Part shown: one piece after another, positions 1 through 6,765 of the stretch
How positions within the stretch are numbered: position 1 is the stretch's first letter
Layout: each line of letters starts with the position of its first letter
Assembly: GCA_910587745.1 (NCBI GenBank)
Contig: CAJUNE010000022.1
Coordinates: 1-23,171, forward strand
From: an uncultured Bacilli bacterium
Lineage (GTDB): Bacteria > Bacillota_I > Bacilli_A > RF39 > UBA660
DNA: 23,171 nucleotides
Direction: 5' to 3'
The notes under the pieces: generated by a model
Seen by the model: only the letters and a program-made list of their open reading frames with translations
What the model was told of the DNA's origin: nothing
Databases searched by the model: none
Made by a program: the position numbers and the translations under genes

Positions 1-70
1 ATACCAAAATTACATAAATTACTAAACTATAAATTTTCTAAAATGCCATACTATTAAAGGGTGAAATAGT

Positions 71-1042
71 ATGAAAAAGAAATTTATAGTTTTTTTAAGT
101 TTATTCGCGTTATCCCCATTAAATGTTTTCGCTTATTCAAACGAAGTCATATTAGGTGGTAAAACTATTGGAATAGACATAAAAGCAGAAGGAATAATTG
201 TTATAGGTTTTTATAAAGTTGAAGGAAGTTTACCAAAAACTAGTTTAAAAGAGGGAGACATAATCTTAAAAATAGGTAATGAAGAAGTAAACAGTATTAA
301 TGAACTAACAAAAGCCATTGAAAACAATATGGATGATAACAATACTGTGGAAATAACTTATAAAAGAGATAAAAATGAAAAAACAACAACATTAAAACTA
401 GTAAAACAAGATGGAATGTATAAAACAGGCTTATATGTAAAAGATAGTATTACTGGTATAGGAACTTTAACATTTATAGACCCAGAATCAAATATTTATG
501 GTGCCTTAGGTCATGAAATAACTGAATCTAATACTTCTAAAATAATAGAAGTAAGGACAGGTACTATATTTAAAAATTCAATCAGTAGTATAACTGAAAG
601 TATTGATGGTAAACCAGGAAGTAAAAATGCCAAATTCTATTATAGTAACAATTATGGAGATATAACTAAGAATACCAAATATGGAATATATGGAACATAT
701 AAGGATAATTATAACAATCTTGAAAAGATTAGTATAGCAAAAAAAGATGAAGTTAAAATTGGTAAAGCCGAGATTTATACGGTAATAGATGGTGAAAACA
801 TTGAAAAATTTGATATCGAAATTACCAAAATCAATGAAAACAGTGATATAAAAAACATAACTTTTGACATAACCGATGAAAAGCTAATAAGTAGTACTGG
901 CGGAGTAGTTCAAGGTATGAGTGGTTCTCCAATAGTTCAAAATGGTAAATTAGTCGGGGCTGTTACTCATGTAATAACCGACAATGTTAAAAGTGGCTAT
1001 GGTTTATTTATAACAACAATGTTAGAAGAAAGTGAAAGGTAA
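71..1042 (+). CDS. spoIVB: SpoIVB-type serine peptidase (S55 family), PDZ-containing
   Basis: 323 aa. In B. subtilis SpoIVB is secreted by the forespore and cleaves SpoIVFA, which releases pro-sigmaK processing in the mother cell. The N-terminus has a Lys-rich start, a hydrophobic core and a VFA site near residue 21, so it reads as a cleavable signal peptide rather than the long anchor of B. subtilis. Residues about 27-47 match the SpoIVB signature after the anchor, and about 50-112 form a PDZ domain. The peptidase part has GALGHEI with His148, Asp269 and GMSGSP with Ser284; the Asp-to-Ser spacing of 15 equals that of B. subtilis Asp363/Ser378. It is about 100 residues shorter than the B. subtilis protein (426 aa). 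The start has an AAAGGGTG ribosome site 7 bases upstream. recN and spo0A, its usual neighbours, are not seen: ezrA follows. Confidence 0.93.
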   Translation: MKKKFIVFLSLFALSPLNVFAYSNEVILGGKTIGIDIKAEGIIVIGFYKVEGSLPKTSLKEGDIILKIGNEEVNSINELTKAIENNMDDNNTVEITYKRDKNEKTTTLKLVKQDGMYKTGLYVKDSITGIGTLTFIDPESNIYGALGHEITESNTSKIIEVRTGTIFKNSISSITESIDGKPGSKNAKFYYSNNYGDITKNTKYGIYGTYKDNYNNLEKISIAKKDEVKIGKAEIYTVIDGENIEKFDIEITKINENSDIKNITFDITDEKLISSTGGVVQGMSGSPIVQNGKLVGAVTHVITDNVKSGYGLFITTMLEESER

Positions 1043-1055
1043 CCACTTTCTTTTT
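1028..1055 (+). terminator. Rho-independent terminator of spoIVB
   Basis: Seven-base-pair stem GAAAGTG (1028-1034) with CACTTTC (1044-1050), nine-base loop, then TTTTT. It overlaps the spoIVB stop codon. Confidence 0.8.
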
Positions 1056-1094
1056 ATGTGGCAAAAATTTACTAAATAAAAATATTGCTACATC

Positions 1095-1124
1095 TCGACA
1101 AATACCCCCATATTGTGATAAAAT
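1095..1124 (+). promoter_or_regulatory. Promoter of ezrA
   Basis: -35 TCGACA (1095-1100), 18-base spacer, -10 TAAAAT (1119-1124) preceded by TGA (1116-1118), an extended -10. The ezrA start is 25 bases downstream of the -10. Confidence 0.6.
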
Positions 1125-1149
1125 AATAATCATAGGGAAGTGGGATAAT

Positions 1150-2865
1150 ATGAGCAGAACTACTTTTATATTAATCGGGGCTTTATATTACATTTTTACA
1201 GTAATAACCATAATTTTAGTATTAAATTTAATTAATAAAAAAGAACAAAAAAAATATAAAGACGAAATTACAAATTTAGAGCGTGATAAAAACTTAATAG
1301 TTAATGCATCTATTTTATCGGAGTTAAATAAAGTTAATGCTTTAGTAAACAATGATACCATGCAAAAAAAGTATGATAATTGGTGTCTTCGCTTAAAAGA
1401 AATAAAAGAGATGGAAGTACCAAAAATCACTGATGCTTTAGTTGAAATAGAAGATTCTTTTGTGGAAAAAGACTATAAAACATTAAAGCAAAAAATAGCA
1501 TCTTTAGAATTACAAATCGCTTATGTTAAAACTAAATCAAACTTTTTATTAGATGAAATAAAAGAAATAACTTTAAGTGAAGAAAAAAATCGTGAAACAA
1601 TAACAAAACTAAAAGCCGATTACCGCGCAATTCTTACAAAATATAACACCAATAAAAATGAATATAGCGAGGTTGAAAAACCATTAGAATTACAATTTGA
1701 GAATGTTGACAAATTATTTAGTGCTTTTGAAGTTGCGATGGATAAGAATGAATATACAGAAGTAGGAAAAATAGTAAAAGCAATTGACGATACTATTGGC
1801 AATTTAAAAATAGTTATTGAAGAAGCTCCATCTATAATTATTATGGGCAAAAAACTTATACCAGCAAAAATAGAAGACGTAAGCAAGATAACAACCAGAA
1901 TGGAAAAAGAAAATTACAATTTAGAATATTTAAATATTCCTTATAACATTACAGAATCAGAGAAAAAACTCAATGATATTTTTGGCAGACTAAATGTTTT
2001 AAATTTAGAAGATAGTGTTTTTGAATTAAAAACAATTCTTGACTATTTTGACTCTTTATATCATAATTTTGACAAAGAAAAAGTATCCAAAAGAATATTT
2101 GATGATTATCAAAGAAGTATTTTATTAAAAGCTACAAAATTAGAAAAAATCAGTAGTGATTTAACCAAAAAAATAGATGATTTAAAGTACAGTTATGATT
2201 TATGTGATGAAGATTTAAATGTATTAGAGAGTATTCATAATGAAATATTAGAAATAAAAGAAGAATATAATAACGTTATTGATATGCACCGAAAGCATAC
2301 ATATGCATATTCAAGACTTTCTAAAGAAATGGAAATAGTCAATTCTAAATTAAGTAAAGTAGAAGATAGATTAGATCAAACTTTAAGAAGTCTAGCCAGT
2401 CTAAAAGAAGATGAAAAAAGAGCTAGAGAGCAACTAGATGAAATGAAGCGTATTTTAAATATGGCAAAAATGAATATTAAAAGTTATAAATTACCAGTAT
2501 CTCCCAAAAACTTTTATATTGAACTAGGTGAAGCAGCAGAAGCTATAAATATCATGGTAACGGAATTAGATAAAAGGCCAATTTCCATTAAGACATTAAA
2601 TACAAGAGTAGATACTGCTAGAGATTTAACATTAAAGGTATATAATACTACTAAGGAAGCTATTAAAACAGCCAAAATGGCTGAAACAGCAATTGTTTAT
2701 GGCAATCGTTATCGAGCAGTTCACAAAGAAGTTGAAGTAGGGTTAATTAAAGCTGAAAATTCTTTTTTTAAAGGTAATTTTAAAAATAGTTTAGAACAAG
2801 CTATAAATGCTATAAATATTGTCGAACCAGGAATACACAAGAGATTAATAGAGGAATATAAATAA
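1150..2865 (+). CDS. ezrA: Septation ring formation regulator EzrA
   Basis: 571 aa, the usual EzrA length. EzrA is a membrane-anchored cytoplasmic protein that binds FtsZ, blocks Z-rings at wrong sites and links the early divisome to penicillin-binding proteins. Residues about 5-26 form one membrane segment with almost nothing outside; the rest is Glu/Lys-rich helix with heptad character, fitting the spectrin-like repeats of the EzrA arc. The C-terminal part matches the family closely, including YGNRYR at 517-522 and the EPGIHKR stretch near the end. The first residue of the conserved QNR patch (Gln in B. subtilis and Staphylococcus EzrA) is Val516 here. An AGGGAAGTGGG ribosome site precedes the ATG. 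It overlaps the next gene by one base (TAATG), so the two are probably translationally coupled. Confidence 0.93.
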   Translation: MSRTTFILIGALYYIFTVITIILVLNLINKKEQKKYKDEITNLERDKNLIVNASILSELNKVNALVNNDTMQKKYDNWCLRLKEIKEMEVPKITDALVEIEDSFVEKDYKTLKQKIASLELQIAYVKTKSNFLLDEIKEITLSEEKNRETITKLKADYRAILTKYNTNKNEYSEVEKPLELQFENVDKLFSAFEVAMDKNEYTEVGKIVKAIDDTIGNLKIVIEEAPSIIIMGKKLIPAKIEDVSKITTRMEKENYNLEYLNIPYNITESEKKLNDIFGRLNVLNLEDSVFELKTILDYFDSLYHNFDKEKVSKRIFDDYQRSILLKATKLEKISSDLTKKIDDLKYSYDLCDEDLNVLESIHNEILEIKEEYNNVIDMHRKHTYAYSRLSKEMEIVNSKLSKVEDRLDQTLRSLASLKEDEKRAREQLDEMKRILNMAKMNIKSYKLPVSPKNFYIELGEAAEAINIMVTELDKRPISIKTLNTRVDTARDLTLKVYNTTKEAIKTAKMAETAIVYGNRYRAVHKEVEVGLIKAENSFFKGNFKNSLEQAINAINIVEPGIHKRLIEEYK

Positions 2866-3866
2866 TGACATTAAAAGAATACATTTCCAAAGAAGACAAA
2901 AACAAAGTATATAACTTTTATAAAAGAGTAGTATTAAATCCAAAAGAATATGAAAGTATTACTAGAACAGAAATATATAATGAAATAATAGCACTTTATA
3001 AAAGTAATCCAGAAATTATCTTAAAGCTATGTACAATAGAAGAAATAGAAAGTTTAAAATCTTTAATTAATGAGAAAGACATTCATGACAATTACGGTTA
3101 TTTAGAGTATGTTGTTGTAACTAATCTCAAAAATAACTATTTAATATTAAAAGAAGACAATTACTACATACCTGAAGATATTATAAATTATGTTAAAATG
3201 GCTTTAAATATATATAATGAGAAAGCATATTCATTTAAAGATGTAACAGATAGTGTTATCCTAGGTCTTACTAGAATATATAATGTTGTTGAAATAGAAG
3301 AATTCATAAATTTGTTAGCTAAAGCTTATATTAATATGACTATTAAAGATTTAAAAAAATATATTGAATGCAACTCTAAATTATCCCATAAAATAGCCAT
3401 TATAAAATATCAAAAAAAAGAATATGTTATATCTTTAGAACATTATTATTACAAAGATATTTTAGAATTAAAAAAAGATTATTACAAGCTTAACGATTAT
3501 AGTTTAGAAAGTATTATAAGTATCGGAAAATATAAAATAAATTTATTTGAAGAAAGAATTTTTGCATTTTTAAGTTTTCTAGAAAGTCATTTAGAGCCCA
3601 AATACATAGAATTAATTATAAATGATTTAGTATTATACGTAGGATTTAATTTAAATGATGAAGAAACATTAAATAATATCGCTGATAATATTACAGATTT
3701 ATTAGAAGAAATAAAAAAAGCGTTGAATTACATACCAATATGGACCTGCAATGGTAATACATTAAAAACCATTAAAGAAAATACAATTTTACCTGAGAAG
3801 AACGAACCGTGTTTATGTGGAAGTGGTAAAAAATTCAAACATTGTTGTTGGAAACAATACAAATAA
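2865..3866 (+). CDS. SEC-C zinc-motif protein of unknown function
   Basis: 333 aa. The last 20 residues hold a SEC-C motif: Cys316, Cys318, then GSGKKFKH, Cys327, Cys328, as in the zinc-binding tail of SecA and YecA-like proteins. Upstream of it the protein is Lys/Glu/Ile/Asn-rich and predicted mostly helical, with no family I recognise and no membrane segment, so it should be cytoplasmic. SEC-C tails usually mediate binding to SecB or ribosomes in SecA, and occur on many unrelated proteins. It starts at the ATG inside TAATG of ezrA, with GAGG 10 bases upstream, and is cotranscribed with ezrA. No terminator follows; the next promoter begins 11 bases after its stop. Confidence 0.85.
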   Translation: MTLKEYISKEDKNKVYNFYKRVVLNPKEYESITRTEIYNEIIALYKSNPEIILKLCTIEEIESLKSLINEKDIHDNYGYLEYVVVTNLKNNYLILKEDNYYIPEDIINYVKMALNIYNEKAYSFKDVTDSVILGLTRIYNVVEIEEFINLLAKAYINMTIKDLKKYIECNSKLSHKIAIIKYQKKEYVISLEHYYYKDILELKKDYYKLNDYSLESIISIGKYKINLFEERIFAFLSFLESHLEPKYIELIINDLVLYVGFNLNDEETLNNIADNITDLLEEIKKALNYIPIWTCNGNTLKTIKENTILPEKNEPCLCGSGKKFKHCCWKQYK

Positions 3867-3876
3867 TATAAGTAAT

Positions 3877-3905
3877 TTGACAAAATATACAAAAAATGGT
3901 AAAAT
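3877..3905 (+). promoter_or_regulatory. Strong promoter of the 3934-6712 gene pair
   Basis: Perfect -35 TTGACA (3877-3882), 17-base spacer, extended -10 TGG plus TAAAAT (3897-3905). It is the best -35 box in the window. The predicted leader is about 20 bases and carries the AAGGGGG ribosome site. It also excludes an in-frame upstream start at 3817. Confidence 0.8.
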
Positions 3906-3933
3906 ATCTCCTAAATTTAAGGGGGATTTTTTC

Positions 3934-4896
3934 ATGTCTTACAATGATTATTTTAGAGAAGCAAAAGAAGGAGCTTCATTAGAAGAAAAAATTGAAATCA
4001 TTAAAAATAATAACCTACAAGCATCTAATATGCGTAGAGAAATAGGAGCCTGGGGGGGGGGTTCTTTACAAGTAAGTAAGAATCAAACTAATATAAGTAT
4101 AGAATCAAATCCTGTTGATAAACCGAGTGACGAAATTGATAATAATGCTAAAGAATTATATGACGAAATAAGTTTATTAGAACTACAAGGATTATCAGAA
4201 GAAGAAATACTAAATAGAATAAGAAAGATCTTGGGAAAAGATGCAAACTATACAACTATAAGTAAAATAAAATTATTGTTGTATAAAGAGTGCATAATTT
4301 ATAATAGGATGATTTTAGCAGCAACAGACCCTTCAGAAATAGCAGATCTTCGCGAAATGCTTGCCAGTATAAAATTAAAAATTGAATCACTAGACGAATT
4401 AGAAGAATTAGAAGACGAGCAAGAAGTTGAAGAGTATATTACAACTAATAATAACATATTCTTCTTATTGTCAGAAACTGGTAAAATAATAGCCTTAGAA
4501 AGTTTAAGAAAAAATATTCCAAGAGACTACTATCCTGCATTTAAGGAACTATTGTTAGGTTTAAAAGCAGGTAAAGCAAAAGGTCTAAAAAGATTAAAAA
4601 GACATGGCTATTTAGAATTAAAAGATTTTAAAATAAGAGTTACATTTGATAAGTTAAGCAATGGAAATTATATCATACTTGATTGCTTTATGAAAAAGGT
4701 AGACACTGGCATATCATATCGAAATAATTTAGCAAATAGGACAAGTCAATACCAAAGAAAACAAAAACAATTTTTAGCTGATCATACTAACGAAGAATTT
4801 ATAAAAGAGCATGAAGGTTATTTTATAGAGATATTAAGTCTATTAGAAAGTAAAGATTTAGAGAGGGAAGAAAAAAATGTTGCAAGAAGTATTTAA
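3934..4896 (+). CDS. Unrecognised protein with a G10 coding tract; possible RelE/HigB-like C-terminal region
   Basis: 320 aa from the ATG at 3934, chosen because AAGGGGGAT lies about 8 bases upstream and a good promoter ends at 3905; an upstream in-frame ATG at 3817 sits inside the previous gene and has no such site. I do not recognise the family. Residues 40-43 (Trp-Gly-Gly-Gly) are coded by T followed by ten G. Residues 75-165 look like acidic helices. Residues about 200-285 (Leu-Lys-rich helix, then KDFKIRVTF, then YIILDCFMKKVDT) resemble the strand order and the FxKK-type motif of Gp49/HigB-like RelE-fold proteins; this is only my reading and needs a profile search. It overlaps the next gene by 20 bases, and that gene's ribosome site lies inside its coding end. 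Confidence 0.8.
   Translation: MSYNDYFREAKEGASLEEKIEIIKNNNLQASNMRREIGAWGGGSLQVSKNQTNISIESNPVDKPSDEIDNNAKELYDEISLLELQGLSEEEILNRIRKILGKDANYTTISKIKLLLYKECIIYNRMILAATDPSEIADLREMLASIKLKIESLDELEELEDEQEVEEYITTNNNIFFLLSETGKIIALESLRKNIPRDYYPAFKELLLGLKAGKAKGLKRLKRHGYLELKDFKIRVTFDKLSNGNYIILDCFMKKVDTGISYRNNLANRTSQYQRKQKQFLADHTNEEFIKEHEGYFIEILSLLESKDLEREEKNVARSI
4052..4061 (+). repeat. G10 homopolymer inside coding sequence
   Basis: Ten consecutive G in codons 40-43 of the 3934 gene, in a very AT-rich genome. With nine G the frame reads into TAA after four more codons; with eleven G it reads into TAA after about five. Only a tract length of the form 3n+1 keeps the gene open. Confidence 0.9.
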
Positions 4897-6712
4897 TTTT
4901 TTAGATAGTAAAAAAATATCTGAGAATAAAGAGCATACAGCTAGAATAAATGCTTTAAAGAATTATTTTAGAGATTTTTTCCAATTATATCCTCAAAAAG
5001 ATATTGAAAGAATAAGTAGATTAACTGACAGAGAAATTATGACTAATCTAATTATTTTAAATAATCCTTTAAAACTACAGGAAATATTAGAAATACTAAG
5101 AAAATATCCTAGAATATTTAAAAATGATAGATATACAGAATTATTCGCAGCTTTAATTCTTTATTATGACGATAAAAGAGTTCCAAGCTTAATTGAAGAT
5201 TGTATTTCACTAAATCCTTTTATTTCCGTTCCTGCTACTTTAAGTTTAAGCAAAGTGTTTGTTGAAAATGGTATACCACCACAAATTGGAGATATTATAG
5301 ATTTTATAAAAGAAAATCCTCAAGCTAAAGAAGAATTAGAAGTAGTTTTCACTAATTATTCAGCCCATTTTCATAATTATGGTGCATATATGATTGAAGC
5401 TATAAGAAGGTTTAGTGCGTTTCAAGAATTTGATGAAGAACAATATTTCTTATCAACGCTTACAAGAGAAGAAAAAAGACAGTATAAAAAAATGGTAGGT
5501 TTAGATAAGAGTGAACAAGATTTATTTTTAAAAGAAATAAGAAAGTTTTATAATTTCTTAAATACAAAACTAGACGAAATAGTTAAAAGTTATGAAAAAA
5601 GTGAACGTGATAGAAGAAGTCATAATAGAAATATAGAAGATTTAAAAAGGATTTTAGATACTAAAGAAGAGATAAAAAATATTGATGCGATAATAAAACT
5701 ATGTGCTACTGAAGAAATAAAAGAAGTAGTTGTAAACTATATTTTAGATCATAATAGAAAAATATATTCAGCACTCATTACTGAATATGAAAAAGCTCGA
5801 GTAAATAGCGATGAAAACTTAAACAATTTATTTAATAAATATGGATTTAACTATGAAATTTTAGATTCTAAAGATAAAGCTCAATTAAAAAAGATGAACT
5901 TTGAAGATATAGAAGAATTATTAAAAAGATTAAGCTTATTAAAAGTTTATCAAATAAATGTTGCTAGAGTAAGTTTATTTAAATTATCAGTAATAGAAGA
6001 ATTAGTATTTAAAGGAATAATAAGTGAAGAATGGTTAATAAATAATGAAAGTTTACTTTTGGAGGATAATAGAGAATTAGATATAGTTATAACAAATATA
6101 GATATGTTATCCAAAGAAGGAATAAATATGATTCAATATAGTAATTCATTAGATATTACCAAAAGTACTACATTGAAACATAATTTATATTTATTAAGAC
6201 TATATAATTTAGCAGTTAATAAAAATACAACAGATATCAACTTTTTAGGAGCCTGTGATTTAAGACAAAGAATAGAATTTATTTATTCTCTAGGATTATA
6301 TCAAGAATTAACAGATTTAAATATTTTAAATAATTCTATTGGATATTTATTAAGAATAAAAGTTGCTAATTCATTAAACATATCTGTTGACAATATAACA
6401 GATTTATCAGAGCTTTATTGTGATTTCACTTCTGAAATTATACCAGAAGATATTAAAGAAAAACTAGAAAAAGAATCAGATTTTATTTTAGGAATTCCAG
6501 CATTTCTAGAAGAATACTGCGATTCTAATCAAACATTAAATATTAATGGCATATACGTATCAAGTGAAAAAGTAAAACGTAATCTTGCTAAAATAGGAAG
6601 CAATGATTCTAAAAGTTGTTTTTATGCTATAATATATAACGGTTTCTACACTTATGAAGAAATAGAAATATTAAAAGGTGTTTTATTGCCAAGAGGTAAT
6701 CAATTAAGTTAG
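4877..6712 (+). CDS. Unrecognised 611-aa helical cytoplasmic protein
   Basis: 611 aa, no family recognised. No signal peptide or membrane segment. Composition is rich in Leu, Ile, Glu, Lys and Asn, and secondary structure looks almost wholly helical, possibly helical repeats in the first 180 residues. A charged stretch near residues 230-270 (KSYEKSERDRRSHNRN and following) could be coiled coil. The C-terminal 60 residues contain a short basic segment and a YNGFYTYEE stretch. The ATG has AGAGGGA 8 bases upstream, and the gene overlaps the preceding one by 20 bases, so the two are one operon and expression of this gene may depend on whether the upstream frame is open. A strong terminator follows. 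Confidence 0.85.
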   Translation: MLQEVFNFLDSKKISENKEHTARINALKNYFRDFFQLYPQKDIERISRLTDREIMTNLIILNNPLKLQEILEILRKYPRIFKNDRYTELFAALILYYDDKRVPSLIEDCISLNPFISVPATLSLSKVFVENGIPPQIGDIIDFIKENPQAKEELEVVFTNYSAHFHNYGAYMIEAIRRFSAFQEFDEEQYFLSTLTREEKRQYKKMVGLDKSEQDLFLKEIRKFYNFLNTKLDEIVKSYEKSERDRRSHNRNIEDLKRILDTKEEIKNIDAIIKLCATEEIKEVVVNYILDHNRKIYSALITEYEKARVNSDENLNNLFNKYGFNYEILDSKDKAQLKKMNFEDIEELLKRLSLLKVYQINVARVSLFKLSVIEELVFKGIISEEWLINNESLLLEDNRELDIVITNIDMLSKEGINMIQYSNSLDITKSTTLKHNLYLLRLYNLAVNKNTTDINFLGACDLRQRIEFIYSLGLYQELTDLNILNNSIGYLLRIKVANSLNISVDNITDLSELYCDFTSEIIPEDIKEKLEKESDFILGIPAFLEEYCDSNQTLNINGIYVSSEKVKRNLAKIGSNDSKSCFYAIIYNGFYTYEEIEILKGVLLPRGNQLS

Positions 6713-6737
6713 AAGTTAATTCTTCTAACTTTTTTTT
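6706..6737 (+). terminator. Terminator after the 3934-6712 gene pair
   Basis: Ten-base-pair stem AAGTTAGAAG (6706-6715) with CTTCTAACTT (6722-6731), six-base loop, and seven T (6731-6737). It starts within the last codons of the upstream gene. Confidence 0.9.
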
Positions 6738-6765
6738 AGTTACATATATTTATGTAGGTGATAAT

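Noticed and set aside
3817..3933. In-frame extension of the 3934 gene to an ATG at 3817
   Set aside because: It lies inside the SEC-C gene, lacks a ribosome site, and the promoter at 3877-3905 is downstream of it.
6743..6750. CATATATT before spoVD as a sigmaE -10
   Set aside because: No matching -35; that position is occupied by the preceding terminator, and such boxes are common by chance in AT-rich DNA.
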